From: Nocardioides sp. SYSU D00065 | GTDB taxonomy: Bacteria; Actinomycetota; Actinomycetes; Propionibacteriales; Nocardioidaceae | Direction of reading: 5' to 3' | Assembly (NCBI RefSeq): GCF_017916425.1 | Contig: NZ_JAFMSX010000002.1 | Span: 180,413 to 244,412 of the forward strand | DNA length: 64,000 nucleotides | The notes under the pieces: model-generated | What the model was told of the DNA's origin: nothing | Databases searched by the model: none | The model's input: only the letters and a program-made list of their open reading frames with translations | Program-made: the position numbers and the translations under genes | Shown: positions 16,162 through 24,945 of the stretch, in pieces | Position numbering within the stretch: the first letter of the stretch is position 1 | Layout: the number at the start of each line of letters is the position of its first letter

Positions 16162-17157
16162 GTGACCGAGGAGATGCCGCTCGAGACCCCGCTCATCCGG
16201 CCCCGCCGGCTGCGGCGTACGCCGGCGCTGCGCCGGATGGTGGCGGAGACCCACGTGGTGCCCAGCTCGCTGGTGCTGCCCGTCTTCGTCCGCGAAGGCC
16301 TGTCCGAGCCGCGGCCGATCAGCTCGATGCCCGGCGTCGTGCAGCACTCGCGCGACTCGCTCAAGCGCGCTGCGGCCGAGGCCGCCGAGCTGGGCCTCGG
16401 CGGCGTGATGCTCTTCGGCATCCCCGAGCACAAGGACGCGACCGGCTCGGGTGCGATCGACCCCGGCGGCGTCCTCAACCTCGCGATCACCGACGTGGTC
16501 GCCGAGGTCGGCGACCAGCTCACCGTGATGTCGGACCTGTGCCTCGACGAGTTCACCGACCACGGGCACTGCGGCCTGCTCACGCCGGACGGCGAGGTCG
16601 ACAACGACCGGACGCTGGCGGCGTACGCCGAGATGGCGCTCGCCCACGCCGCAGCGGGCGTCGACATGGTCGGGCCCAGCGGCATGATGGACGGCCAGGT
16701 CGCGGTGGTGCGCCAGGCGCTCGACTCCGTCGGGCACCACCAGGTCTCTGTGCTCGCCTACTCCGCGAAGTACGCCTCCGCGTTCTTCGGCCCCTTCCGC
16801 GAGGCCGTCGACTCCTCGCTGGTCGGCGACCGGCGCACCTACCAGCAGGACCCGGCCAACGCGGTCGAGGGGGTGCGCGAGGCGCTCCTCGACGTCGAGC
16901 AGGGCGCGGACATCGTGATGGTGAAGCCGGCCCTGGCCTACCTCGACGTCGTGCGCCGCGTGCGCGACGCGGTCGACGTACCCGTCGCCGCCTACAACAT
17001 CTCCGGCGAGTACGCCATGGTCGAGGCCGCGGCCGCCAACGGCTGGATCGACCGGGAGTCCGCGATCTTGGAGACCCTCACCTCGATCCGCCGCGCCGGC
17101 GCGGACATCGTGCTGACGTACTGGGCCTCCGAGGCCGCTCGCCTGCTCGGTCGCTAG
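16162..17157 (+). CDS. hemB: Delta-aminolevulinic acid dehydratase (porphobilinogen synthase)
   Basis: It condenses two 5-aminolevulinates to porphobilinogen. The two Schiff-base lysines are in [16 protein letters not shown] and [11 protein letters not shown]. The metal-binding loop reads [14 protein letters not shown]: the first and third cysteines of the zinc-type triplet are kept but the middle one is aspartate. This is intermediate between Zn and Mg types. GTG 16162 has GAGGAGAGGA upstream. With 331 residues it is full length and is the last gene of the rex-hem operon, closed by a hairpin at the stop codon. Confidence 0.95.
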   Translation: MTEEMPLETPLIRPRRLRRTPALRRMVAETHVVPSSLVLPVFVREGLSEPRPISSMPGVVQHSRDSLKRAAAEAAELGLGGVMLFGIPEHKDATGSGAIDPGGVLNLAITDVVAEVGDQLTVMSDLCLDEFTDHGHCGLLTPDGEVDNDRTLAAYAEMALAHAAAGVDMVGPSGMMDGQVAVVRQALDSVGHHQVSVLAYSAKYASAFFGPFREAVDSSLVGDRRTYQQDPANAVEGVREALLDVEQGADIVMVKPALAYLDVVRRVRDAVDVPVAAYNISGEYAMVEAAAANGWIDRESAILETLTSIRRAGADIVLTYWASEAARLLGR

Positions 17158-17176
17158 CGCGCCGGCGCGGCGCGCT
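17156..17176. terminator. Hairpin between convergent hemB and lytic transglycosylase genes
   Basis: AGCGCGCCG (17156-17164) and CGGCGCGCT (17168-17176) pair perfectly around a 3-base loop, starting inside the hemB stop codon. No T-run follows. It is likely shared by the two converging transcripts. Confidence 0.55.
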
Positions 17177-17184
17177 GGCCGGAC

Positions 17185-18429
17185 TCAGGGGTGCAGCAGG
17201 TCGTTGACGCAGGCCGTCAGCGCCGCGCTCTGGCTCTGCGAGAGTGCGGCGAGGCCCAGTACGCCGCTCACGAGACCGTTGAGGCCGAGATCGCTCAGGC
17301 ACTGGGCCTGGGCCTGCAGTGGGGAGAGCAGGGTGGGCACGACGGTCGGCAGCGGGAGCGTCGGCACCGTGGTGGGCAGCTGAGTCGGCGCCTGCGTGGG
17401 CGTCTGCGTGGGCGTCTGCGTCGGAGCCTGCGTGGAAGTCGGCGACTGCGTGGGCGTGGGTGTCTGGGTGGAGGTCGGCGTGGGCGTGCGGGTCGGCTTG
17501 GGCGTCGGCTTCGAGGTCGGCGACTGGTCCCCCTTGTCGCCGTCTCCCTTGTCGCCGCCGCGGTCGCCGTCGCTCGTGCCCTTGCCGCCACCCTGCTTGC
17601 CCGGGCCGTCGGTGGCAGCGGAGGTCGTGGGGTCGGGGAGGATCACGCCGGTGGTCAGGGTCGAGGTCGGGACGGCGCTGAAGTCGCCGTCCAGGTAGGC
17701 CTGCATGATCTCCAGCACCAGGTCGACGTAGTCGTTGGAGTGGTTGTAGCGGTAGACCGAGGCGCGCTGGCCCTGCTCGGTCGACAGGTCCTCGTCGCCG
17801 GAGCAGAGGTAGACGGCCGTCGCGAGCGCGGCGTCGTCGATGTCCTGGGGGTTGCGCGTGCCGTCGCTGTCGCCGTCGACCCCGACCACGGACCAGGTCG
17901 AGGGGATGAACTGCATCGGCCCGACCGCGCGGTCGTGCCGGGTGTCGTTGTCGTACTGCCCGCCGTCGGTGTCGGCGATGTCCTGGGTGTTGTTGCGGCC
18001 GTTGAGGGCGATGCCGTAGATCCCGGGCCGGGCCACCCCCCGGTCGTCGAGCCTGTTGCCGCCGAAGCGACCGTGGTCGGACTCCACCCGGCCGATCGCG
18101 GCGATCAGCTCCCAGGAGACGTTGCAGCCGCGGTCGGCGCGGTTGATCACCGCCTCGGCGCGCTGGTAGGCGGCCAGCGCGGCCTGGGGGATGTCGCCGG
18201 CCGACCCGGGGGTGAGTGCCGCGGCGCGGGTGACGGCGTCGCCCACGCTGGCGGGGGCCTCGATGGCCGCGGCGGGCAGGACGGTGCCGTCGGGGAGCGT
18301 CCGGGGGCCGTCGGGGTCAGCGCTTGCGGAGCCGACGCCGACACCGGCCAGGCTCGCGGTCCAGGCAGCGGAGAGCACGGCCAGCGGGATGATCGCGGTG
18401 GCTCGGTGGAGCCGGCCGAAGCTCGACAT
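17185..18429 (-). CDS. Secreted lytic transglycosylase-like protein with Thr/Pro-rich tail
   Basis: A 414-residue exported peptidoglycan-cleaving enzyme. The start at 18429 is chosen because GGGGGAG lies 9 bases upstream (an ATG at 18438 abuts it). Residues 1-37 are a signal peptide ending near VGSASA. The catalytic domain (about 70-235) has [17 protein letters not shown], where the glutamate is the predicted catalytic acid, and [11 protein letters not shown], as in MltB-type enzymes; the [23 protein letters not shown] segment follows. Then come a Gly/Lys/Asp-rich linker, repeated TPTQ/TQAPT units and a hydrophobic C-terminal ~60 residues with two cysteines. Cell-wall remodelling is the likely job; the tail may span or bind the wall. 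Confidence 0.85.
   Translation of the reverse strand: MSSFGRLHRATAIIPLAVLSAAWTASLAGVGVGSASADPDGPRTLPDGTVLPAAAIEAPASVGDAVTRAAALTPGSAGDIPQAALAAYQRAEAVINRADRGCNVSWELIAAIGRVESDHGRFGGNRLDDRGVARPGIYGIALNGRNNTQDIADTDGGQYDNDTRHDRAVGPMQFIPSTWSVVGVDGDSDGTRNPQDIDDAALATAVYLCSGDEDLSTEQGQRASVYRYNHSNDYVDLVLEIMQAYLDGDFSAVPTSTLTTGVILPDPTTSAATDGPGKQGGGKGTSDGDRGGDKGDGDKGDQSPTSKPTPKPTRTPTPTSTQTPTPTQSPTSTQAPTQTPTQTPTQAPTQLPTTVPTLPLPTVVPTLLSPLQAQAQCLSDLGLNGLVSGVLGLAALSQSQSAALTACVNDLLHP
17390..17515. repeat. Low-complexity repeats encoding the Thr/Pro tail
   Basis: Imperfect units of about 12 bases (GTCTGCGTGGGC and variants) recur on the plus strand. Read from the minus strand they encode TQ-TPT/APT-type units in the transglycosylase tail. 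Such tracts vary in copy number by slippage. Confidence 0.6.
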
Positions 18430-18610
18430 GTCTCGCATCTCCCCCTGGTCGCTGTGGTGCCATGATGCCCGCTCCGGGCCCACCCTGCACCGCTCAACGA
18501 GGTGTTCCGGGGCCACGTTACGGGCGCCTGGGCTGTGTGCCAAGGCACATGGGCGCCGTCCCCGTACCCACCGGCTGGGGATCCTTGCCCGGTTGCTGGA
18601 CAATGAACAG
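18430..18610. promoter_or_regulatory. Divergent intergenic region, transglycosylase / hemL
   Basis: This 181-base gap between divergent genes holds TGTGCCAAGGCACA (18536-18549, 6-bp arms, 2-base centre). It also holds GACAAT at 18599-18604, exactly 6 bases before the hemL GTG, a possible leaderless -10. The palindrome spacing does not match the CRP consensus. Confidence 0.4.
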
Positions 18611-19951
18611 GTGACCCCCGCGACGACCACCGCGACGACCACCGGCAGCACCGCTGCCAGCGAAGCGCTCTTCGCGCGCGCCCGGGCGGTGACCCCGGGG
18701 GGCGTGAACTCGCCCGTGCGTGCCTTCAACGCGGTCGGTGGCACGCCGCGCTTCATCACCTCCGCCTCCGGGGCGTGGCTCACCGACGCCGACGGCAACG
18801 ACTACGTCGACCTCATCTGCTCGTGGGGGCCGATGCTGCTGGGCCACGCACACCCCGAGGTGCAGGCCGCGGTCGCCAGCGCGGTCGCCCGCGGCACGTC
18901 GTACGGCACCCCCACCGAGCCGGAGGTGGAGCTGGCCGAGGAGATCGTGGCGCGCACCCCCGTGGACCGCGTCCGTTTCGTGTCCTCGGGCACCGAGGCG
19001 ACGATGTCGGCCATCCGGCTCGCGCGCGGTGCCACCGGTCGCGACCTCGTCGTGAAGTTCGCCGGCTGCTACCACGGCCACGTCGACCCGCTCCTGGCCG
19101 AGGCCGGCTCGGGCGTCGCGACGCTGGCGGTCCCGGGCACCAGCGGCGTGCCCGCGACGTCCGCCGCCGAGACCCTGGTCCTGCCCTACAACGACCGGGA
19201 GGCCGTGCTGGCCGCCTTCGCGGCCCACGGGCCGCGGATCGCTTGCCTGATCACGGAGGCCTCGCCGGGCAACATGGGCGTCGTCCCGCCGGCGCCCGGC
19301 TTCAACGCCTTCCTGGCGCAGACCTGTCGCGACCACGGTGCGCTGTTCATCAGCGACGAGGTGATGACCGGGTTCCGTGCCACCGCGCAGGGCGGCTGGG
19401 GCCTCGACGGCGCGGTCGAGGGATGGACGCCGGACCTGATGACCTTCGGCAAGGTGATGGGCGGCGGCTTCCCCGCGGCGGCCTTCGGCGGACGGGCCGA
19501 CCTGATGTCGCACCTCGCGCCCGAGGGGCCGGTCTACCAGGCAGGCACCCTGTCCGGTAACCCCGTCGCCACGACCGCCGGGCTCGCCACGCTGCGGCTG
19601 GCGACACCGGAGGTGTACGCCCACCTGGACGCCACCGCGCTGACCATCCGCACGGCCGTCGCCGAGGCGCTCGAGGCGGCCGGCGTGCCGCACACCGTCC
19701 AAGTGGCGGGCACGATGTTCTCGGTGTTCTTCAGCGAGGGGGCGGTGCGCGACTTCGCCGAGGCGAGCAGGCAGGACACCGCCGCCTACGCGGCGTTCTT
19801 CCACTCGATGCTCGACCAGGGGGTCTACCTGCCGCCCTCGGCCTACGAGGCGTGGTTCGTCTCCGCGGCCCACGACGACCGAGCGGTCTCCACCGTCCTC
19901 GACGCGCTGCCGGCGGCCGCCGCCGCAGCCGCCACCGCGGGAGGCCACTGA
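18611..19951 (+). CDS. hemL: Glutamate-1-semialdehyde 2,1-aminomutase
   Basis: PLP enzyme converting glutamate-1-semialdehyde, the HemA product, to 5-aminolevulinate. Landmarks are [62 protein letters not shown] (PLP aspartate region) and [17 protein letters not shown] with the Schiff-base lysine. GTG 18611 is preferred: the preceding in-frame codons read into the promoter region, and family members begin just before the SEALFARA helix. The length is 446 residues. It leads an operon running through the cytochrome c maturation genes. Confidence 0.95.
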   Translation: MTPATTTATTTGSTAASEALFARARAVTPGGVNSPVRAFNAVGGTPRFITSASGAWLTDADGNDYVDLICSWGPMLLGHAHPEVQAAVASAVARGTSYGTPTEPEVELAEEIVARTPVDRVRFVSSGTEATMSAIRLARGATGRDLVVKFAGCYHGHVDPLLAEAGSGVATLAVPGTSGVPATSAAETLVLPYNDREAVLAAFAAHGPRIACLITEASPGNMGVVPPAPGFNAFLAQTCRDHGALFISDEVMTGFRATAQGGWGLDGAVEGWTPDLMTFGKVMGGGFPAAAFGGRADLMSHLAPEGPVYQAGTLSGNPVATTAGLATLRLATPEVYAHLDATALTIRTAVAEALEAAGVPHTVQVAGTMFSVFFSEGAVRDFAEASRQDTAAYAAFFHSMLDQGVYLPPSAYEAWFVSAAHDDRAVSTVLDALPAAAAAAATAGGH

Positions 19952-19952
19952 C

Positions 19953-20630
19953 ATGGGCGAGACGACCACGGTCCACCTGCTGCGCCACGGCGAGGTCCAC
20001 AACCCCCAGGGCGTGCTCTACGGCCGTCGTGACGGCTACCACCTCTCCGACCTCGGCAACGCGATGGCGCAGCGCATCGCGGAGGCCGTCGGCGAGCGGG
20101 ACATCGTGCACATGCGCACCTCGCCCCTCGAGCGCGCCCGCGAGACCGGGGCGCCGCTCGCCGCCGTGCGCGGCCTCACGCCGGTCGTCGACCCGCGGGT
20201 GATCGAGTCGACCAACGTCTTCGAGGGGCTCAGCTTCGGCGACGGCGCGTGGACGATCATCAAGCGGCCGCACCTGTGGCGCCACCTCTACAACCCGCTC
20301 CAGCCGTCGTGGGGAGAGCCCTACGACGAGATCGCGGGCCGGATGATCGCCGCCATCCACGACGCGCGGGACGCCGCACGGGGCCACGAGGCGGTCATCG
20401 TGTCCCACCAGCTGCCGATCTGGACGACGCGGCTGTTCCTGGAGAAGCGCAGCTACGTGCACCACCCCAGGAGCCGCCAGTGCACGCTGTGCTCGCTGAC
20501 CAGCGTGGTCTTCGACGGCGACCGCATGGTGCAGGTGCGCTACTCCGAGCCGGCCGGCGACCTCATCCCGGTGGGCGACCGCTCCGCGCCGTTCTCGGCC
20601 GGCGGGGCCGCGGAGGAGGAGCGGCCCTGA
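19953..20630 (+). CDS. Histidine phosphatase family protein (phosphoglycerate mutase-like)
   Basis: A 225-residue phosphatase with the catalytic LLRHGEVHN motif (phosphohistidine) near residue 10, a second RTSPLERARETG segment and the late VSHQLPIW histidine. It may act on a small phosphate ester; specificity cannot be read, and a true glycolytic mutase is unlikely given its context. It lies one base after hemL and ahead of the thioredoxin-like gene, an order conserved in mycobacteria. A GGAGGAGGAG run near its 3' end is the ribosome site for the next gene. Confidence 0.85.
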   Translation: MGETTTVHLLRHGEVHNPQGVLYGRRDGYHLSDLGNAMAQRIAEAVGERDIVHMRTSPLERARETGAPLAAVRGLTPVVDPRVIESTNVFEGLSFGDGAWTIIKRPHLWRHLYNPLQPSWGEPYDEIAGRMIAAIHDARDAARGHEAVIVSHQLPIWTTRLFLEKRSYVHHPRSRQCTLCSLTSVVFDGDRMVQVRYSEPAGDLIPVGDRSAPFSAGGAAEEERP

Positions 20631-21187
20631 GCTCTCTCCGCGCGCTCGCCGCTGTCGCCTGCCTGCTCGTGCTGGCCGGCTGCTCGAGCCTGTCCGGGAC
20701 CGGCGACAAGGGCTACATCACCGGCACGGGCGTGCCGGTCGAGGTGTCGGCGAAGGATCGTGGCGCACCGCTCGAGCTGACCGGCACCGACCTCGAGGGC
20801 AAGCCCGTCGACCTCGCCGACACCCGCGGCAAGCCGGTCGTCGTCAACGTGTGGTGGTCCCAGTGCGACCCCTGCCGGGTGGAGCAGCCCGACCTCAACG
20901 AGGCGGCGGCCGAGCTCGGCGACGACGTCACGTTCCTGGGGCTCAACATCCGGGACGCCTCGGCCGACCAGGGACTCGCCTACGTACGCAACTTCGACGT
21001 CCCCTACCCCTCGGTCTACTCGCCGGACGGGTCCGCCCTGCTCTCGTTCGCCGGCACGCTCAACCCGCGCTCCATCCCGAGCACCGTCGTGCTCGACAAG
21101 AAGGGCCGCGTGGCCGCGTCCGTCCAGGGACGGATCCCCACGACCCAGACCCTCCTGTCCCTCGTCGACGTGGTGCTGGATGAGTGA
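20627..21187 (+). CDS. TlpA/ResA-like thiol-disulfide lipoprotein (probable CTG start)
   Basis: Membrane-anchored extracytoplasmic thioredoxin that keeps apocytochrome c cysteines reduced for haem attachment. The N-terminus is a lipoprotein signal ending in the lipobox LVLAGC at about residues 14-19. The redox motif is WWSQCDPCRVEQPDL (CDPC), with the cis-proline region NPRSIPSTVVLDKKGR. No ATG, GTG or TTG lies suitably ahead of the signal. The best start is CTG 20627, which overlaps the preceding stop as CTGA and has GGAGG seven bases upstream. A later GTG would leave only five residues before the lipid cysteine. The length is 186 residues, and it overlaps ccdA by 8 bases. Confidence 0.85.
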   Translation: MSSLRALAAVACLLVLAGCSSLSGTGDKGYITGTGVPVEVSAKDRGAPLELTGTDLEGKPVDLADTRGKPVVVNVWWSQCDPCRVEQPDLNEAAAELGDDVTFLGLNIRDASADQGLAYVRNFDVPYPSVYSPDGSALLSFAGTLNPRSIPSTVVLDKKGRVAASVQGRIPTTQTLLSLVDVVLDE

Positions 21188-21929
21188 CTTCTTCCAGGAG
21201 ACCGCGATGTCGGGGTCGCTGATCCTGGCCCTGCCGGTCGCCCTCCTCGCCGGCCTGGTCTCCTTCTTCAGTCCCTGCGTGATCCCGCTGCTGCCCGGCT
21301 ACCTGTCCTACGCCACCGGGCTGTCCGGCGCGGACCTCGAGGCCGCGCGGCGCAGCCGGATGGTGACCGGCGCGGTGCTGTTCGTCCTCGGCTTCGCCGT
21401 CGTGTTCGTGCTGCTCGGCAGCCTCACCGGCGCCGCGGGCGCCTGGCTGTTCAGCCACACCCGCCAGCTCAACGTGGTCCTGGGGGTCCTGACGATCCTG
21501 CTCGGCGTCGCGTTCCTCGGCGGCATCGGCTTCCTCCAGCGGGACTGGCGCATCCACAAGGTGCCGGCCGTCGGCCTCGCCGCCGCGCCCCTGCTCGGCT
21601 TCCTGTTCGGCGTCGGGTGGGCCCCGTGCGTGGGCCCGACCCTGGCCGCCATCAACGTCCTGTCCGTCAACGAGGCCACCGCCGGCCGCGGGGCCGTGCT
21701 GTCCGCCGTGTACGCCCTCGGCCTCGGGTTGCCCTTCATCGCCGCCGCGCTGGCCTACCGCCGGATGATCGGCGCGTTCGCGGCGATCCGGCGCCACCAG
21801 GTGCTCATCACCCGGCTCGGCGGCGTGATGATGATCGTCGTCGGGCTCCTCCTGGTGACCGGTTGGTGGGACCGCATCGTCCAGTGGCTGCAGGGCGCCG
21901 TCGTCAACGGGTACTGGATGCCGGTGTGA
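21180..21929 (+). CDS. ccdA: CcdA-type cytochrome c biogenesis / thiol electron-transfer membrane protein
   Basis: Polytopic protein (249 residues, about six membrane helices) that carries electrons from cytosolic thioredoxin across the membrane to TlpA/ResA. The redox cysteines are in SFFSPCVIPLLPGYLSY and GVGWAPCVGPTLAAI, both followed by the conserved Pro/Gly turns of the DsbD/CcdA core. It overlaps the TlpA gene by 8 bases and ResB by four (GTGA), which fits a single redox-relay operon. Confidence 0.92.
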   Translation: MSDFFQETAMSGSLILALPVALLAGLVSFFSPCVIPLLPGYLSYATGLSGADLEAARRSRMVTGAVLFVLGFAVVFVLLGSLTGAAGAWLFSHTRQLNVVLGVLTILLGVAFLGGIGFLQRDWRIHKVPAVGLAAAPLLGFLFGVGWAPCVGPTLAAINVLSVNEATAGRGAVLSAVYALGLGLPFIAAALAYRRMIGAFAAIRRHQVLITRLGGVMMIVVGLLLVTGWWDRIVQWLQGAVVNGYWMPV

Positions 21930-23545
21930 CCGACCTGCAGCAGCGGCCGTCCGACGACCGCCAGGCCACGCCCCTGCCGGCCGACCTCGACGCTCGGGGC
22001 CTCGTGCGGTGGAGCTGGCGCCAGCTCACCTCGATGCGTACGGCGCTGGTGCTGCTGCTCCTCCTCGCGCTGGCCGCGATCCCCGGCTCGGTCATCCCGC
22101 AGGAAGACATCGACTCGCTGGCGGTGTCCCAGTGGCGCGAGGACCACCCGCGCCTGGCGCCGATCTGGGACCGACTCGACCTGTTCTCCGTCTACGGCTC
22201 GGCGTGGTTCTCCGCGATCTACATCCTGCTGATGATCTCGCTCGTCGGCTGCATCGTGCCCCGGCTGCTCGTCTACGCCCGCGCGGTGCGAGCCCGGCCC
22301 CCGCGGGCGCCCCGCCACCTCTCCCGCCTCCCGCAGAGCACGTCGTACGTCACCACCGACGCCCCCGACGTCGTGCTGGCGCGGGCGGCGCGGGTGATCA
22401 GGCGGCGTCGCTTCCGCGTCGAGTGGCCGGAGGGGACCGACGCGGTCGCCGCCGAGCGCGGGCACCTGCGAGAGGCCGGCAACCTGCTGTTCCACCTGTC
22501 CGTGATCATCGTGCTGGTGGGCGTCGCGGTCGGGAGCCTGTTCGGCTACAAGGGCGGCGTGATCCTCTTCAACGGCGAGGAGTTCGGGTTCTCCAACAAC
22601 CTCACCCAGTACGACGAGTTCGCCCCGGGCAACCTCTTCGACCCGGCGGTGATGGAGCCGTTCTCCTTCGAGATCACCGACTTCGACGTCGAGTGGGTCA
22701 CCGAGGGGGAGCGGGCCGGGATGGCCCGCGAGTTCGTCGCCCACCTCGACTACACCACCGAGCCAGGGGCCGAGCCCCGTGAGTACGACCTCAAGGTCAA
22801 CCACCCGCTGACCATCGGCGGCACCGACGTCTTCCTCATCGGTCACGGCTACGCCCCGGTCGTCACGGTGCGCGACGGCGACGGCAACGTCGTGCAGTCC
22901 GGGCCGACCGTGTTCCTGCCGACCAACGCGCAGACCTTCGAGTCGTTCGGCGTGATCAAGGCCCCCGACGCGCAGCCTGAGCAGATCGCGCTCGAGGGCA
23001 CGTTCTACCCCACCTTCGCGATGGGTCGCGACGCCGAGGGCAACCTCTCCATGCCGGCCTCGATCTGGGGCGACGCCCTCGAGCCGCTCGTGTCGCTCGG
23101 CCTGTGGACCGGCGATGTGGGTCTCGACGACGGTGCCAGCTCGTCGGTCTACGTGCTCGACAAGAGCAAGGCCACCCAGGTCGTCAAGGACAACGGCCAG
23201 CCGTTCCGCGCGGACCTGCGTCCCGGCGACACCGTCGAGCTGCCCGACGGGCTCGGCAGCGTGACGTTCGAGGGCCTGCAGCGGTGGAACAAGATCCAGA
23301 TCAGCCGCAGCCCCGGCAAGGTCGTCGCCCTCACCGGCGTGGTGCTGGCCCTGCTGGGCCTGCTGGCCTCGCTGTTCGTCCGGCCGCGCCGGCTGTGGGT
23401 CCGCGCGCGCCGGCAGGACGACGGCACCACGCTCGTCGAGCTGGCGCGGCTCGACCGGTCGTCGGCCGGCGACCCCGAGGACGGCGCCGCCGAGCTCGCT
23501 GACATCGTGGCCGCCCTCGAGGCGGAGAAGGAGGAGCAGTCATGA
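21926..23545 (+). CDS. resB: Cytochrome c biogenesis protein ResB (Ccs1)
   Basis: System II haem-lyase subunit, 539 residues. Helix 1 follows RWSWRQLTSMRTALVLLLLL (the conserved SMRTA entry). PGSVIPQ and the second helix follow (AIYILLMISLVGCIVPR). A third starts at EAGNLLFHLSVIIVLVGVAVG, with the conserved membrane histidine. A large extracytoplasmic domain precedes the final helix ALTGVVLALLGLLASLF. It works with CcsA to present haem to apocytochrome. The cytosolic C-terminus is acidic. The start and stop overlap neighbours by four bases on both sides. Confidence 0.92.
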   Translation: MTDLQQRPSDDRQATPLPADLDARGLVRWSWRQLTSMRTALVLLLLLALAAIPGSVIPQEDIDSLAVSQWREDHPRLAPIWDRLDLFSVYGSAWFSAIYILLMISLVGCIVPRLLVYARAVRARPPRAPRHLSRLPQSTSYVTTDAPDVVLARAARVIRRRRFRVEWPEGTDAVAAERGHLREAGNLLFHLSVIIVLVGVAVGSLFGYKGGVILFNGEEFGFSNNLTQYDEFAPGNLFDPAVMEPFSFEITDFDVEWVTEGERAGMAREFVAHLDYTTEPGAEPREYDLKVNHPLTIGGTDVFLIGHGYAPVVTVRDGDGNVVQSGPTVFLPTNAQTFESFGVIKAPDAQPEQIALEGTFYPTFAMGRDAEGNLSMPASIWGDALEPLVSLGLWTGDVGLDDGASSSVYVLDKSKATQVVKDNGQPFRADLRPGDTVELPDGLGSVTFEGLQRWNKIQISRSPGKVVALTGVVLALLGLLASLFVRPRRLWVRARRQDDGTTLVELARLDRSSAGDPEDGAAELADIVAALEAEKEEQS

Positions 23546-24525
23546 CGGACGCACAGTGGGAGGTGTTCAGCTACGAGGGCGTCATCGGCGCCGCGGTGCT
23601 CTACTTCCTCGCCATGCTGGCCTACTTCTTCGAGCTGGCCTCGCTGCGCAGCGTCCCGGCCGGCGAGGACGTCGACAGCCACCGCACCGCGATGGCGCGC
23701 CGGCTGGCGCTGGTGCTGACGGTCTTCGCGGTCGCGGTACACCTCGTGGCACTCGTCGCCCGCGGCCTGGCCGCCGACCCCAACCGGGTGCCGTGGGGCA
23801 ACATGTACGAGTTCACCGTGGCGGGCACGTTCGTGGTCGCGCTGATCTTCGTGCTGGCCACGCTGCGGGTGGACATCGAGTGGCTCGGCCCGCTGGTGAT
23901 CACGTTCGTCGTGGCCGCCCTGATGGCGGCGTTCCTGGGGCTCGACGACACCCTCCTGCCGCTGCCCGACGCGCTCAACTCTCCGTGGCTGGTGATCCAC
24001 GTGGTCTCCGCGGTGATCTCGACCGGTGCGTTCACGCTCGGCGCGCTGCTGTCGGTGCTCTACCTGGTCAAGCAGCGCTCGACCGCGACGACGGGCTACC
24101 TCGCCCGCGTCCCCGAGCCCAAGGTGCTGGACCGGCTGTCCTACCGCATGCACGCCTTCGGCTTCCCGGTGTGGACCTTCGCCGTGCTCATCACCGGCCC
24201 CATTTGGGCGCACCAGGCGTGGGGCGCGTACTGGAACTGGGACCCCAAGGAGGTGTGGGCGTTCATCACCTGGGTGGTGTACGCCGCCTACCTGCACGCC
24301 CGGGCCACCGCGGGCTGGCGCGGTCGCAACGCGGCCGTGCTGGCGCTGGTCGGAGCCGCGACGCTGTGGTTCAACTTCATCGGCATCAACTTCTTCAGCT
24401 CCACCAGCCAGCACTCCTACGCGGAGGGTGCCGCCGAGGTCCGCTCAGTCGTCGGGGTCGCTGCGACGGTCGAGCCCGCGCAGGAAGTCGGGGTCGTCGT
24501 CGGGTCCGATCACGCGGGGGCGTGA
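23542..24525 (+). CDS. ccsA: Cytochrome c biogenesis protein CcsA (CcsB), haem handling
   Basis: The partner of ResB, exporting and positioning haem. It has about eight membrane helices. The family signature WGAYWNWDPKEVWAFITW (tryptophan-rich haem motif) is at about residues 229-246, flanked by histidines in VIHVVSAV and SQHSYA. Most family members end soon after the QHSYA segment. Here the frame continues about 33 residues over DNA that also encodes a small gene on the other strand (24445-24618), so the tail may be non-essential. Confidence 0.92.
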   Translation: MTDAQWEVFSYEGVIGAAVLYFLAMLAYFFELASLRSVPAGEDVDSHRTAMARRLALVLTVFAVAVHLVALVARGLAADPNRVPWGNMYEFTVAGTFVVALIFVLATLRVDIEWLGPLVITFVVAALMAAFLGLDDTLLPLPDALNSPWLVIHVVSAVISTGAFTLGALLSVLYLVKQRSTATTGYLARVPEPKVLDRLSYRMHAFGFPVWTFAVLITGPIWAHQAWGAYWNWDPKEVWAFITWVVYAAYLHARATAGWRGRNAAVLALVGAATLWFNFIGINFFSSTSQHSYAEGAAEVRSVVGVAATVEPAQEVGVVVGSDHAGA

Positions 24526-24618
24526 GGCCGCACCACCGTCGAGCCGTCGCAGGGTGAGCCTCACCAGCAGCCACACGACGAGGGCGATCGCTGCGACCAG
24601 GAGCAGCACCTTGAGCAT
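24445..24618 (-). CDS. Small single-pass membrane protein with DDDPDFLR motif
   Basis: A 57-residue gene, below usual size cut-offs. From ATG 24618 it encodes one membrane helix (about residues 3-20, opening MLKVLLLVAAIALVVWLL), a basic patch RLTLRRLD, and a soluble tail with IGPDDDPDFLRGLDRR. The latter is a pattern I recognise from small conserved actinobacterial membrane proteins of unknown role. TACATT sits exactly six bases before ATG, as in other leaderless promoters of this window. Its last 81 bases are antisense to the 3' end of ccsA. Confidence 0.75.
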   Translation of the reverse strand: MLKVLLLVAAIALVVWLLVRLTLRRLDGGAASRPRVIGPDDDPDFLRGLDRRSDPDD

Positions 24619-24624
24619 TCCTCC

Positions 24625-24630
24625 AATGTA
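24625..24630 (-). promoter_or_regulatory. -10 box, leaderless promoter of the DDDPDFLR gene
   Basis: TACATT on the minus strand, six bases, then ATG 24618. It faces away from the plus-strand box at 24643-24648 only 13 bases on. Confidence 0.45.
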
Positions 24631-24642
24631 GTCCGCGGCGCC

Positions 24643-24648
24643 TAGGCT
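24643..24648 (+). promoter_or_regulatory. -10 box, leaderless promoter of the DUF4229 gene
   Basis: TAGGCT, six bases, then GTG 24655. Confidence 0.5.
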
Positions 24649-24654
24649 GGTGGC

Positions 24655-24918
24655 GTGAAGGAGTTCGCCGTCTACACCGCCCTGCGGATCGTGCTGTTCC
24701 TCGCCTCGTTCGGCGTCGTCGCCGGAGTCATGGCCCTGCTCTTCGACGGACGGATCAACCTCTTCTGGGCGGTCGTCGCCGCCTTCCTCGTCTCCGGGGT
24801 GTCGTCCTACTACATCCTCGAGCGGCAGCGCGAGGCCTTCGCCCGCCGCGTGGAGGCGCGGGCCGCCAAGGCCGCGGCCGCCTTCGAGGAGCGCCGGGCG
24901 CGCGAGGACACCGACTGA
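24655..24918 (+). CDS. DUF4229 small membrane protein
   Basis: 87 residues with two membrane helices (about 7-28 and 35-55) followed by a charged helical tail, ILERQREAFARRVEARAAKAA. This matches the DUF4229 family, which has no known function and often sits near menA and the cytochrome c genes in actinobacteria, as here. GTG 24655 is preceded by TAGGCT with six bases between. Convergent with the acetyltransferase gene; the 27-base gap contains only a 5-bp hairpin (24921-24934). Confidence 0.82.
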   Translation: MKEFAVYTALRIVLFLASFGVVAGVMALLFDGRINLFWAVVAAFLVSGVSSYYILERQREAFARRVEARAAKAAAAFEERRAREDTD

Positions 24919-24945
24919 GGCTCCCTGCTGGGAGTCGGGCCCCGC

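Noticed and set aside
13398..16685. Minus-strand open frame of 1095 codons opposite hemC-cobA/hemD-hemB
   Set aside because: It is antisense to well-recognised genes, its translation is Arg/Ser/Pro-rich without any domain, and such long frames are expected opposite high-GC coding DNA.
17390..17515. CRISPR-like array in the short repeats
   Set aside because: The ~12-base units are imperfect, contiguous without spacers, and encode the Thr/Pro tail of a secreted protein.
18536..18549. TGTGCCAAGGCACA as a CRP site
   Set aside because: The half-sites are TGTG-N6-CACA, two bases too close for the TGTGA-N6-TCACA spacing. Kept only as a generic palindrome.
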